Origin: Tannerellaceae bacterium
Lineage (GTDB): Bacteria; Bacteroidota; Bacteroidia; Bacteroidales; Tannerellaceae
DNA: 64,000 nt
Direction of reading: 5' to 3'
Assembly (NCBI GenBank): GCA_031255855.1
Contig: JAIRRS010000057.1
Span: 1 to 64,000 of the forward strand
Numbering within the stretch: the stretch's first letter is position 1; each line of letters begins with the position of its first letter. A program made the position numbers and the translations under genes. Positions 18,428-27,713 of this stretch are shown in pieces. A model generated the notes under the pieces. The model saw nothing but the letters and a program-made list of their open reading frames with translations. It was not told the origin of the DNA and made no database searches.

Positions 18428-20275
18428 TCAAAAACTCTGCATATCGCACAGCTTCTTATAGTATCCGTTTAGTAGTAATAATTCATCATGGTGGCCTCTT
18501 TCCACAATTTCGCCTCCGTGCATTACACAAATCTCGTCGGCGTTGCGGATTGTCGACAAACGGTGGGCAATAACAATCGTGGTGCGGTTTTTCATCAGGT
18601 TTTCCAACGCTTGTTGTACCAGCCGTTCCGACTCCGTATCCAATGCCGATGTGGCTTCATCCAGGATAAGGATGGGCGGGTTCTTTAATATGGCGCGGGC
18701 AATACTTAGCCGCTGGCGTTGCCCACCCGACAATTTGCTACCCCTGTCGCCGATAGTTGTATCATATCCCTCTTCCGAAGCCATGATAAAGTCGTGGGCG
18801 TTCGCTATACGGGCCGCCTCTTCAACTTGCTTCCGTGTGGCATCATCAACACCAAAGGCAATATTGTTGAAGAAGGTATCGTTGAAAAGGATTGCTTCCT
18901 GGTTGACATTTCCCATCAAGGCGCGTAAATCATACAACGCGGCCTCGCGGACATCTGTCCCGTCTATCGTGATCCGCCCTTCGCTTACGTCATAGAAACG
19001 GGGGAGCAAATCAACAAGCGTACTCTTCCCCGACCCCGATTGCCCCACCAACGCAACGGTCCGCCCTTTAGGGATATTCAGCTTTATCCCTTTAAGCACC
19101 CATTCGTTTTGGTACTTAAACCATACATTATCATATTGTATCTCTTTTTCGAGGGCGATTGTCTTTGGGATAGCCGGATCTTTTATATTGCTTTCGGCCA
19201 ATAATATTTTGTCAATACGCTCCATAGACGCCAATCCCTTTTGTATCGCGTAAGAAGCTTTGCTCAAATCTTTTGCCGGATTAATCAAACTGTAGAAAAT
19301 AACCAGGTAATAAATAAATGTAGACGCGTTGATGGAACTGTTGGCGCTTAATATCAGGCTCCCACCATACCAAAGTACAATGGCTATCGTGGCCGTGCCG
19401 AGGAGTTCACTCATCGGATGAGCCAATTGCTGGCGCCTGTATATGCGGTTGGTCGTCCGCCGGAATGTATCGTTGCTCTTAATAAAACGTTCCCGTATCT
19501 TTTTTTCGGCGTTGAATGCTTTTATGATCCGCAGGCCGCTTAATGTTTCCTCCACCTGGCTCATCAGATACCCCCATTGCGTTTGTCCCACCAATGATTT
19601 CCGTTTCAGCGTTTTGCCTACTTCCCCCATTACATAACCGGCAATAGGAAGAAAGACAAATACAAATGCCGTAAGTTTCCAACTGATGACAAACATCCCC
19701 GCCAAATAGATGGCAATCAGGATAGGGTTTTTGAACAACATGTCCAACGAACTCATGATGGATGTTTCAATTTCGTTTACGTCGCCCGACACGCGGGCGA
19801 TAATGTCGCCTTTGCGTTCTTCGGAGAAAAAACCTAAGGGCAGTTGGGTTATCTTATGCATAATCTGGTTGCGTATGTCCCTTACCACTCCCGTACGGAT
19901 AGGTATCATCGTAAAGAATGACAAGTACATCGTACCTACTTTCAGAAACGTCATGCCAACCAGGAAAAGACCCAAGACCACCAAAGCGAACGACGCGCTA
20001 TGCATCTCCATCAGGTTGCTGATATACCAGAAAAAGTTACTCTTAATCAAGTCGGGAAATGATTTCCACCACTCCCAATGGTTCCATTGGAAATTCCATT
20101 CGGTGAATGTGTAGACTTTCTCGTCTATTTTGAATAAAATATTCAGAATAGGTATAATCAAGACGAAAGAAAACAGGTTGAGGATGGCTGTCAGTATATT
20201 AAATACAACATTAGATACCAGGTATTTCTTGTAAGGAGGCATAAAACGCCTCAATATGCGGAAGAAATCTTTCAT
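18428..20275 (-). CDS. MsbA-like ABC exporter, fused permease and ATPase
   Basis: A 615-residue half-transporter. Residues about 20-330 are a type I exporter membrane domain with six predicted helices, including the coupling segment SQVEETLSGLRIIKAFNAEK. The nucleotide-binding domain follows, with Walker A GQSGSGKST (K417), signature LSGGQ at 515-519 and Walker B ILILDE (D539, E540), then the H-loop IVIAHRLST. The architecture matches lipid A or lipid-linked oligosaccharide flippases and multidrug exporters. The neighbouring GT9 gene upstream (35 bp) fits an LPS role, but the substrate is not proven by sequence. Confidence 0.92.
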   Translation of the reverse strand: MKDFFRILRRFMPPYKKYLVSNVVFNILTAILNLFSFVLIIPILNILFKIDEKVYTFTEWNFQWNHWEWWKSFPDLIKSNFFWYISNLMEMHSASFALVVLGLFLVGMTFLKVGTMYLSFFTMIPIRTGVVRDIRNQIMHKITQLPLGFFSEERKGDIIARVSGDVNEIETSIMSSLDMLFKNPILIAIYLAGMFVISWKLTAFVFVFLPIAGYVMGEVGKTLKRKSLVGQTQWGYLMSQVEETLSGLRIIKAFNAEKKIRERFIKSNDTFRRTTNRIYRRQQLAHPMSELLGTATIAIVLWYGGSLILSANSSINASTFIYYLVIFYSLINPAKDLSKASYAIQKGLASMERIDKILLAESNIKDPAIPKTIALEKEIQYDNVWFKYQNEWVLKGIKLNIPKGRTVALVGQSGSGKSTLVDLLPRFYDVSEGRITIDGTDVREAALYDLRALMGNVNQEAILFNDTFFNNIAFGVDDATRKQVEEAARIANAHDFIMASEEGYDTTIGDRGSKLSGGQRQRLSIARAILKNPPILILDEATSALDTESERLVQQALENLMKNRTTIVIAHRLSTIRNADEICVMHGGEIVERGHHDELLLLNGYYKKLCDMQSF

Positions 20276-20310
20276 GCAATTTTTCCAGGATTTATAATAA
20301 GGGGCGCAAG

Positions 20311-21363
20311 TTAACCATTAATGTTTAAAATTTTATCCATGACAGCAATAATTCCGTCGGTATCGGTAGTATTTGTGTCAATCGGCACACTGTGATTGCC
20401 GTAAGGCTCATATATGGACTTGTCAGTAATGGAGAACAGCCCTACGATAGGCGTTTGCGAAGCGCTGGCCAGATGCATAATCCCGCTGTCGGCGCCTAAA
20501 AACAATACGGAATTGGCTATAACAGCCGTTATCTCGCGGATGTCTTTACTGTAATAAGCGGGGGCTTCAAAATTGATTTGCGACACATTTTCTGCCGGAA
20601 GAACTTCCAGTATATTATAAGACGGTTCGTATGTCTCCTTTATTTTTTTGTACATTGCCGCCCACCATTCCTTTGAATAGCATTTATCTCCGGTAGCAAA
20701 CGTGTAAACGCAAATGGTTTTTTTCGTACTATCCACATGTCTGTCCAATAGCTCCTTACCCTTTTCCAGTTCAGCCGGGCTTAACTTTATATTTAATGTA
20801 GGTATCGGTTTTTCGGGGTCATTTGCCTGGAATTGGGGAAGATAATGGCGAAGATTGTATACCGTGAACTTTGCCATATGGTCATAATCCGGATGTTTGG
20901 CTTTTAACTCTTCATTCACGTTGTTGAAAAACCGCCATTTGGCTCTGGCGATACGGGTAGAAAGCCGTCCGGAGGAAGAACCTTCTATCACATTCACCAC
21001 TAAATCGTACCGCCTTTTCCGCAAAGAAAACCATACACCTATATATTTGCGGAATTCGTCAAACGGCCTCTTGGGCAGTTTGATAATCCTATCCACCTGG
21101 TGATAGTTCTCAAATATGACAGACGAGAGGCCTCCTTTTACAAACAAATCTATTTTACAATCGGGAAATAAGGTTAGGATATCTTGTATGAGTGGCGTTA
21201 TCAGTATTTGATTTCCTAAACGGCCGTTAGGCCTGCAAATCAAAATCCGCTTTATATCAACAACGTCATCTACGTTAATTGGAGTGTTGGAAAAACCTAT
21301 ATACTTGGTCATTTTGCGGAGCATGGCGCCCCTTACATTGTTTATCCGGTGCTTAAAATCCAT
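20311..21363 (-). CDS. Glycosyltransferase family 9 (LPS heptosyltransferase-like)
   Basis: A 350-residue protein with the GT9 GT-B fold. The N-terminal strand and loop are ILICRPNGRLGNQILITPLI. The C-terminal donor-binding region is VLFLGADSGIMHLASASQTP followed by IVGLFSITDK and YEPYGNHSVP. GT9 enzymes transfer heptose or related sugars from ADP-heptose to the LPS core; the donor here is unknown. It lies directly upstream of the MsbA-like exporter, consistent with LPS or surface glycan biogenesis. Upstream of its start lies the 22-bp-period repeat element. Confidence 0.88.
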   Translation of the reverse strand: MDFKHRINNVRGAMLRKMTKYIGFSNTPINVDDVVDIKRILICRPNGRLGNQILITPLIQDILTLFPDCKIDLFVKGGLSSVIFENYHQVDRIIKLPKRPFDEFRKYIGVWFSLRKRRYDLVVNVIEGSSSGRLSTRIARAKWRFFNNVNEELKAKHPDYDHMAKFTVYNLRHYLPQFQANDPEKPIPTLNIKLSPAELEKGKELLDRHVDSTKKTICVYTFATGDKCYSKEWWAAMYKKIKETYEPSYNILEVLPAENVSQINFEAPAYYSKDIREITAVIANSVLFLGADSGIMHLASASQTPIVGLFSITDKSIYEPYGNHSVPIDTNTTDTDGIIAVMDKILNING

Positions 21364-21441
21364 TAAAGGGTGTGTTACATTATTTTTACGGCGTAAAGGT
21401 ATAAAGATATACGTTTATACCCACGCCATTGCCCGTTATTT

Positions 21442-21543
21442 TTCATTGGGATGATCCAGGGAAAACATCCCAATGAAACCGGAAAATCACCCCAATGAAA
21501 CCGAAAAATCATTCGGATGAAACCGAAAAATCATTCGGATGAA
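21442..21543. repeat. Intergenic 22-bp-period repeat element, copy 1
   Basis: The inverted unit TTCATTGGGATG (21442-21453) is followed by a 12-nt spacer and its exact reverse complement CATCCCAATGAA (21466-21477). Further units start at 21488, 21510 and 21532, exactly 22 bp apart. The linker between units is ACCGGAAAAT or ACCGAAAAAT. Units 3 and 4 are the variant CATTCGGATGAA. All units share the dyad core CA(T/C)-N4-ATG. The first two arms can form a perfect 12-bp stem. The element lies between the GT9 start (21363) and the ROK-MurQ stop (21565). A second copy with the same plan is at 53570-53649. Confidence 0.85.
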
Positions 21544-21564
21544 TATAAAACTCTTCTGCCTCCT

Positions 21565-23310
21565 TTATTCAAATGCTTTTTTACTCAATTTCTTTATAGT
21601 CTTATTTAATTGAAAATCACCATCTTTCAATTGAATAAATGCTTCTTCATGAGAGAGTTCATATAATTCCATCAAAATGGATATTGCTCTTGAAATTAAT
21701 TTTTCATTGATACATTCTAATTCTGTCATGTAACACCCATGCACTTTTCCGAGTCGAATCATTACTGAAGTAGATAGGAAATTCAATATTTTCTTAGTTG
21801 CCGTTCCTGCCTTCATACGTGTAGAACCTGCAATAATTTCAGGTCCTGAGTGCAAAGAGATTACCTTGTCACAGAATGGTAACATTTCAATATCTGCTTG
21901 TTGAATCATTATTGTATATGCTCCGATAAACTTAGAAAAACCTAAACCCGATTGCACATAAAAAGCCGAACCACTAACCGAAATACCTACCACCACGTCA
22001 AGAAAGCCAAGATTGGCGAGCAAAAGCTCCGGGACAGAACTTGCATCTTCTTCAAAACCTGTTTCAATATCAATAGATGCATCAGCAACACCCCCTGAAA
22101 TAAACGTTAAAACTCTATCTCGCGGAAATCCAAATGTACAACTCAATTCCACCGCGTCAATAGCAGCCAAACGCCCACTTGTTCCCGACCCAATATAGAT
22201 TAGACGTCCTCCTTTTTCGAGGCGTTCTACAATAAGATCCACCGATTCTATAATATCGGCCAACGACTTTTCCAACATTTCGCCAGCCTCTTGTTCATTG
22301 CGCCACATCAACCGCACTAATTCATTCGAACTTAGTTTTTCTAATTGTAATCCTTTATTGAAAGGTGTTTCCGTATCTATTTCGACGTATTTAGGAGCTA
22401 TTGCCAATTTTTGTGTAACTTCTTCACCAATAGCGAATAGGCAAGCTCCTATCAATGAAAGAGTATTCCCTTCTTTCATCAACTCCACTTCTACTTTGTC
22501 GCTAGTCAATACTGGATTTTTAGCCAATTCCGCTTTGATACGGTCAGCCAGTGGATAGTTGCAGTTATATACAGCATCAGCCAACCCTCCCCCTATAAGA
22601 ACCTTGTCAGTATGGTATAAGGCATGTGTTGTTAATACAATTCCTGCTAAATCCTTTATATATTTATCTCTGACATCGAAATGTAATTTATCCGTAAAAA
22701 TTGCGCATAAGTCATTATTTTTATCTATCCCCGATAATATGGAAGCACTCCCTATACGATCGTAACAGCCTTCAGGAGTGTATGTGCATCCCAACAGTGT
22801 TAATGAAAAATTAGGCGTCCATCGTCTTCCATTCCTCCATACTGTAAATCCCAAGCCCGTTCCAATCGGCATAATACCAATAACCCCGTCCCCTGACAAA
22901 TAACCCAGCGAAGCTGCCCCGATGGAAGCAGCATCTGCGTCATTTCTAATACTGATCACAGAATTTACCTTCTTTTTCAGATAGTCAATCCATGATGTAT
23001 CTATTAATGCTTTAAGGTGTCCCCCTGCATACAATAGCTTGGTACCATGATAATTCACTATACCGGCAGTGGAAATACCTATTCCCGAAATTTTTTCTTT
23101 CTGCGGAATATGAGATAGAAATTCATCAATGGCATCGATGAAATCTTCAACCGATGCTTCATTTGAAAGTCTGCTTTTAACTCTCACTACAGGCGTTTGC
23201 TTTACAAGATCCGGAACATTTTTAAGATTACTTTTACCTTCAATTTTAACTAAGATTCCCTTTAACCAGGTTCCTCCTATATCCAAAACTAAGTAATTTT
23301 TCGTTGTCAT
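21565..23310 (-). CDS. ROK-family sugar kinase fused to MurQ-type SIS etherase domain
   Basis: A 581-residue two-domain cytosolic protein. Residues about 5-297 are a ROK sugar kinase: phosphate-binding LDIGGT (9-14), catalytic base region RNDADAAS (D124) and GIMPIGTGLGFT. The ROK zinc motif is degenerate: C175 and C182 remain but the second Cys is Tyr177. Residues about 325-581 match N-acetylmuramic acid 6-phosphate etherase: GSGTSGR (374-380), a Glu at 388 matching the first catalytic Glu of MurQ, and GSTRMKAGTATKKILNFLST. The second catalytic Glu region (TGFEED) is displaced by one residue relative to canonical MurQ. The expected reaction is MurNAc phosphorylation, then cleavage to GlcNAc-6-phosphate and D-lactate. 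A GKRP-like sensor role for the SIS half is an alternative. It ends the GH20/SusCD locus after a 230-bp gap and may have its own promoter. Confidence 0.85.
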   Translation of the reverse strand: MTTKNYLVLDIGGTWLKGILVKIEGKSNLKNVPDLVKQTPVVRVKSRLSNEASVEDFIDAIDEFLSHIPQKEKISGIGISTAGIVNYHGTKLLYAGGHLKALIDTSWIDYLKKKVNSVISIRNDADAASIGAASLGYLSGDGVIGIMPIGTGLGFTVWRNGRRWTPNFSLTLLGCTYTPEGCYDRIGSASILSGIDKNNDLCAIFTDKLHFDVRDKYIKDLAGIVLTTHALYHTDKVLIGGGLADAVYNCNYPLADRIKAELAKNPVLTSDKVEVELMKEGNTLSLIGACLFAIGEEVTQKLAIAPKYVEIDTETPFNKGLQLEKLSSNELVRLMWRNEQEAGEMLEKSLADIIESVDLIVERLEKGGRLIYIGSGTSGRLAAIDAVELSCTFGFPRDRVLTFISGGVADASIDIETGFEEDASSVPELLLANLGFLDVVVGISVSGSAFYVQSGLGFSKFIGAYTIMIQQADIEMLPFCDKVISLHSGPEIIAGSTRMKAGTATKKILNFLSTSVMIRLGKVHGCYMTELECINEKLISRAISILMELYELSHEEAFIQLKDGDFQLNKTIKKLSKKAFE

Positions 23311-23540
23311 ATCTTATCTATTACTTCATGATAAAAAACATCACACTCTTATCGAATTGACTTATAAATATTTAAAGCAAAACAACAAGGCACAATCACA
23401 CTTATTCTAAACTTTAAAGGTATAACATTTCCTGCCTGAAGATTGAGGGTTGTAGATGCGTGAGACGTTGTTCTAAACGAAAAGTGAGTACAACTTGCGG
23501 TAAACATCCTAAAGAAGTATTTTTTTATTTCGAACTCGCA

Positions 23541-25127
23541 TTAATAATGATAAGAATGGTAACGTATGCCTTCTTTATCCATAATACGGTTATGCAATCT
23601 CATTCTTTTTAAAAAATCATCCCAGTTTCGTTCACGGCTCCATATAAATTCACTATATGCTTGTAGATTCGGATGTATAAGTTCCTCAAGCCTTATTTCA
23701 TTAGGTATTAATTCTGTCCATACACAAGCCTGATAACCAACAATTTTTTCATCGGTCATATTCGGAAAATTCTTCGTTATATCGAATTCATACAATTCTT
23801 TCCATCTCTCAAACGAAGGCCAGTCACTCAGGTAGAAAGGTGTCCATGGCATAAAAATCATAGAATGTCCTTTCCCGACAATTATATCAGCATTTTCGTT
23901 CATCCATTCACGCCAAAAAGTGACATGTATATCATTACTGATGTTCTCAATAGCCGCATCATCCCAAACAATAGTTTTCTTTCCTTTTACTTTTAATGAC
24001 TCATTAATTTTTTCAACAAAAAGAGTACGTAGTCCTTCCGATGATTTCATCTTATTCTTCTTTATTAGTTTCTTACAATCTTCATTGATTTCCCAGGTAT
24101 CTCTTTCTACTTCATCTGCTCCGATATGAATAAATCCAGAAGGAAACAAATCGGCTATCTCTGCATATACATCCTTTGCAAAATCTATCACTTTTGGATT
24201 GCAAGGACAAACAGGATATGAAAATTCATTACCCCATCCTTGGTTTCCTGTACAGGAAAGCCAAGGATATGCTCTGATGGCTGCTGACATATGTCCTGGC
24301 ATGTCTATTTCAGGAATAATTTCTATTCCGTATTTTTTTGCATGAGAGATAATTTCCCTCATATCCGCTTTTGTATAATATCCTCCATAAAGTGAATCTT
24401 TACGAATAAAGCGTTTGTCGATTTCCATATCAGGATTATACTTCGCCTCGCGAAAACAAATGGAGTCAAAATTATTGAAAGTACGCCAAGCTCCCACTTC
24501 AGTTAACAAAGGATACTTATCTATCTCGATACGCCATCCCTGATCATCGCTTAAATGTAAATTCAATTTGTTTATTTTATAAAATGAGAGACGTTCGATT
24601 GTTTTCAGCAAATATTCTTTGGTAAGAAAGTGACGGGCAACATCCAAATGAAATCCCCTCCATGCATACCGTGGAGAGTCTTTAATATTAGTAACAGGCA
24701 GTTGTTTATCCTGTCCTGGATAAGTAAAATAAATATGCTTTATCATCTGATGTAAAGTTTGCACGGCCCATAAGCAACCTTGTGCATCTGATGCATAAAC
24801 ATTGATCCTTGCAGTATCTATAATGATGCGGTAAGCTTCATTATCCAGACTATTGTCTGGAAAGAAACGGATGAAACTATCTTTGTTAGGTACTTCTGTT
24901 ACCTTTATATTCAGGATGCCAGTCAATATATTACCTAGCAGTTCCTTTGCATTTATATCAAAATCAATACTGATAGTTATGTTTGCAGGCAGGCGCAAAA
25001 AGCCATCAGAATATTTTTCCTGCTGTGGTCGAGGTATCAAAAACGGCTTATATATATCCCTATTCTGAGCAAAAAATCCCTGTATCTGTACAAAGAGGCA
25101 CAGACCTATTAATATTATTGGTTTCAT
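23541..25127 (-). CDS. Glycoside hydrolase family 20 beta-N-acetylhexosaminidase (periplasmic)
   Basis: A 528-residue enzyme with signal peptide MKPIILIGLCLFVQIQGFFA. A GH20b domain (about 25-150) precedes the TIM barrel. The barrel begins with WRGFHLDVARHFLTKEYLLK and INKLNLHLSDDQGWRIEIDK. The catalytic Asp-Glu pair is D338-E339 in FIHIGADEVERDTWE, as needed for substrate-assisted cleavage using the N-acetyl group. It removes terminal beta-linked GlcNAc or GalNAc. The signal peptide has no lipobox, so it is probably periplasmic. It lies 20 bp after the larger GH20 gene in the same operon, suggesting sequential trimming of one imported glycan. Confidence 0.93.
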   Translation of the reverse strand: MKPIILIGLCLFVQIQGFFAQNRDIYKPFLIPRPQQEKYSDGFLRLPANITISIDFDINAKELLGNILTGILNIKVTEVPNKDSFIRFFPDNSLDNEAYRIIIDTARINVYASDAQGCLWAVQTLHQMIKHIYFTYPGQDKQLPVTNIKDSPRYAWRGFHLDVARHFLTKEYLLKTIERLSFYKINKLNLHLSDDQGWRIEIDKYPLLTEVGAWRTFNNFDSICFREAKYNPDMEIDKRFIRKDSLYGGYYTKADMREIISHAKKYGIEIIPEIDMPGHMSAAIRAYPWLSCTGNQGWGNEFSYPVCPCNPKVIDFAKDVYAEIADLFPSGFIHIGADEVERDTWEINEDCKKLIKKNKMKSSEGLRTLFVEKINESLKVKGKKTIVWDDAAIENISNDIHVTFWREWMNENADIIVGKGHSMIFMPWTPFYLSDWPSFERWKELYEFDITKNFPNMTDEKIVGYQACVWTELIPNEIRLEELIHPNLQAYSEFIWSRERNWDDFLKRMRLHNRIMDKEGIRYHSYHY

Positions 25128-25147
25128 TTTATTTATTCTTTAATAAT

Positions 25148-27649
25148 TTACTTATTATATAGTGTGGTTACGCTTTCTAATCCACAGTAAAAGGTTTTAG
25201 CCCTTATATCCTTCGCATCACATACAATAGGAGATGTCCATAATGTAGATTTTTTATTTGGTTCGATTCCGTTTATAGTATAGCGTATCTCAGCATCAGG
25301 AATGGGTGAATTAGCATATAACATACCATCCATCAGTTTTATTCCCGGCTGTGCAACTCTGAATTTGAAATTCATGCTGGAAAGGCGGGGTAATTCATAT
25401 ACCATCATTTTTGCATTATACAGCTTTAATGCCTCCAAATATGATTCTCCATAAGGATCGTTAATCCATTCCGGTTGGGCATTCCATGCCCGTTCTATTA
25501 AACCAAATACTCTAGGAAACAGAAAATATTCAATCATGTCAAAGCTTCTTACAGTTTCAGCCCACAAATGTCCCTGCATACCTCTTATTTCCTTGGATGC
25601 ATCTGCAAACAAAGACAATTTTTCTTTCGATTCTTTTATTATATCAACTGGCTTTCCGCTCATATCGCATCGTACCGATTTATATATATCATATGGTACC
25701 ACATCGAACGAATTATATTCATTTACAAAACCACCCCAATAAGCTCCCGGTTCATCCTGGTGTTTATTGTATGAAAAATCAAAATACAAATTATTGACAT
25801 TACATAAAATGACAGGATAGCCCGCATTTGCCAATTTGTAAGGAACTTCATCACCTCCCCAGTCAGGCACTGTATTCCAACAATAACTCAATACGTTATC
25901 TCCAGAAAATTTTTTGTTTACTGTTTCATCCGGTAGCAAACCAACTTCCTGCCAGGCGCCGAGTTGTATGTTCTTTTCCTTTAAAATGGAAATAACCTGA
26001 CCAATAAAATAATCTTTCAGTTCCCGGATTTCTTTGAATCCCTTCTCTTTCATAAATGCCATAGAAATAGCGGAACCCATCCATGCTCCGTGAGGAACTT
26101 CATCACCTCCAAAATGCAATACTGCCAATTCCATTCCAGCCTCTTTGTACATCAAACTTATTTCATCGACAATTTTCTTAACAAAACGATAAACAGATGG
26201 TAAGGCCAAATTGATTATATTATCCGTATAGCACTGTGCAGAAATATAACGGGAAGTATCTGCAAAATCCGTTAGAAGATATTCTTCCGCTTTATTTTTA
26301 TCGGTATCGATGTATTTATAATAACGGGCTTCCATTGCTTTTATGGCTGCGCGGGCATGCCCCGGAAGCTCTACTTCAGGAATCACTTTAATATGTCGTG
26401 CTTTCGCATATTTCAATATTTCCAGAAATTCGGCGCGTGTGTAAAATCCGTTCCCTAATGATTCTTTATTATCCGCATTCCAACCACTGCCATAGGCGGG
26501 GTACAGACATTTTTTTTCATCAAGTGTATGCCCTCTACGAGCTCCTACTGTGGTTAATTCTTCCAAATCGGGAATTTCGAGACGCCAACCTTCATCATCC
26601 GTTAAATGGATATGCAGAACATTAATCTTGTAAGAAGACAACAGGTCGATCAGCCTCAAAACATTCTCCTTAGATGAAAAATTACGAGCGACGTCAAGCA
26701 ACTGCCCTCTGTAAAGTAAGTCGGGATAATCGGTTATACTTACATTCGGCAGACTATAAGGTAGCTCCTTACTATGAATCATTGATAACAAAGACTGAAT
26801 TCCATTAAAGATGGCATGAGGGCTACTTCCGTTAATTTCAATAGACCCGTTTGACAATTCCATTTGATAATATTCATCATTAGGGACAGAAGCTGCAAAT
26901 TTATTCAATTCAATTGTTACAGAAGCCTTCTCTAAGATATTGCACCCATATAACTTCTGAAGTTTCTCTTTAAGTAAATTGGCTTCATTTTCGAAGAGAG
27001 GATCATTTTTAACACATATATTTTTTGTAAATGAAAACTCCCCCTCTTTTTCCTTAACAGACTTTAATGAAGGAAAAATGTCTGTTTTTTTTAATTGTAT
27101 CTGTTCGGAAAATATGGCATTATTATCATATATCATATTTCCGTCAGGATATGGCAATTCACTCACCCCTACCCTTGACCATTGATAGTCGTACTTAAAA
27201 GGTATTGTTTCTATCAAGACATCACAGGGGATAGATTCTTTTCCTTCTTTATCCAGCATTATGATGTATGCACCTTCAGGAGCGTCGGCATTCTTCAATA
27301 TACTACCTTCACAGCGAAATGTAATAATCAGAGTATCACCCGGATCCACGGCCTTGTATAATGATGACGGAAAAATTTTGTGATAAGTAGAACTTATCTG
27401 TTCTATTACTACAGGTGATTCGGAATCCGGCTTTACAGCCGACGGCACTTGACAATAATAGATGATCCAGTTACTGGATAATGGATCTTTACTGTGATTT
27501 ATAAGATAAAACGTGTTTTCATAATATCCGGGTTCGATTCCATTCCTTCCCATTTCCCAAACCAAGGATACCGGTGCATCATTCTGATTTTTCTGATTCA
27601 GGCATGCCGACATCAGTAGCACCAAGCTAATCATATAAACTATCTTCAT
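25148..27649 (-). CDS. Chitobiase-like GH20 beta-N-acetylhexosaminidase lipoprotein
   Basis: An 833-residue lipoprotein (lipobox LLMSAC, Cys16). The domain order is that of bacterial chitobiases: N-terminal carbohydrate-binding CHB_HEX-like domain (about 28-180), GH20b (about 190-325), the TIM barrel starting YRGQLLDVARNFSSKENVLR, and a short C-terminal CHB_HEX-like domain (IRYTINGIEPNKKSTLWTSP, about 790-833). The catalytic pair is D516-E517 in LHFGGDEVPHGAW. The substrate is expected to be beta-1,4-linked GlcNAc oligosaccharides or other terminal HexNAc. It follows the surface lipoprotein gene by 64 bp. The coding sequence is clearly AT-richer than genes outside the locus. Confidence 0.93.
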   Translation of the reverse strand: MKIVYMISLVLLMSACLNQKNQNDAPVSLVWEMGRNGIEPGYYENTFYLINHSKDPLSSNWIIYYCQVPSAVKPDSESPVVIEQISSTYHKIFPSSLYKAVDPGDTLIITFRCEGSILKNADAPEGAYIIMLDKEGKESIPCDVLIETIPFKYDYQWSRVGVSELPYPDGNMIYDNNAIFSEQIQLKKTDIFPSLKSVKEKEGEFSFTKNICVKNDPLFENEANLLKEKLQKLYGCNILEKASVTIELNKFAASVPNDEYYQMELSNGSIEINGSSPHAIFNGIQSLLSMIHSKELPYSLPNVSITDYPDLLYRGQLLDVARNFSSKENVLRLIDLLSSYKINVLHIHLTDDEGWRLEIPDLEELTTVGARRGHTLDEKKCLYPAYGSGWNADNKESLGNGFYTRAEFLEILKYAKARHIKVIPEVELPGHARAAIKAMEARYYKYIDTDKNKAEEYLLTDFADTSRYISAQCYTDNIINLALPSVYRFVKKIVDEISLMYKEAGMELAVLHFGGDEVPHGAWMGSAISMAFMKEKGFKEIRELKDYFIGQVISILKEKNIQLGAWQEVGLLPDETVNKKFSGDNVLSYCWNTVPDWGGDEVPYKLANAGYPVILCNVNNLYFDFSYNKHQDEPGAYWGGFVNEYNSFDVVPYDIYKSVRCDMSGKPVDIIKESKEKLSLFADASKEIRGMQGHLWAETVRSFDMIEYFLFPRVFGLIERAWNAQPEWINDPYGESYLEALKLYNAKMMVYELPRLSSMNFKFRVAQPGIKLMDGMLYANSPIPDAEIRYTINGIEPNKKSTLWTSPIVCDAKDIRAKTFYCGLESVTTLYNK

Positions 27650-27713
27650 ATTTTTTTGTATTTTTTATATTTTATTTCGCAAATAAAGACACAAAATAGC
27701 TACGATTGAAGAA

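Noticed and set aside
21442..21543. CRISPR array
   Set aside because: Units are 22 bp apart with near-identical linkers and no unique spacers; no cas genes are present and the first unit is inverted.
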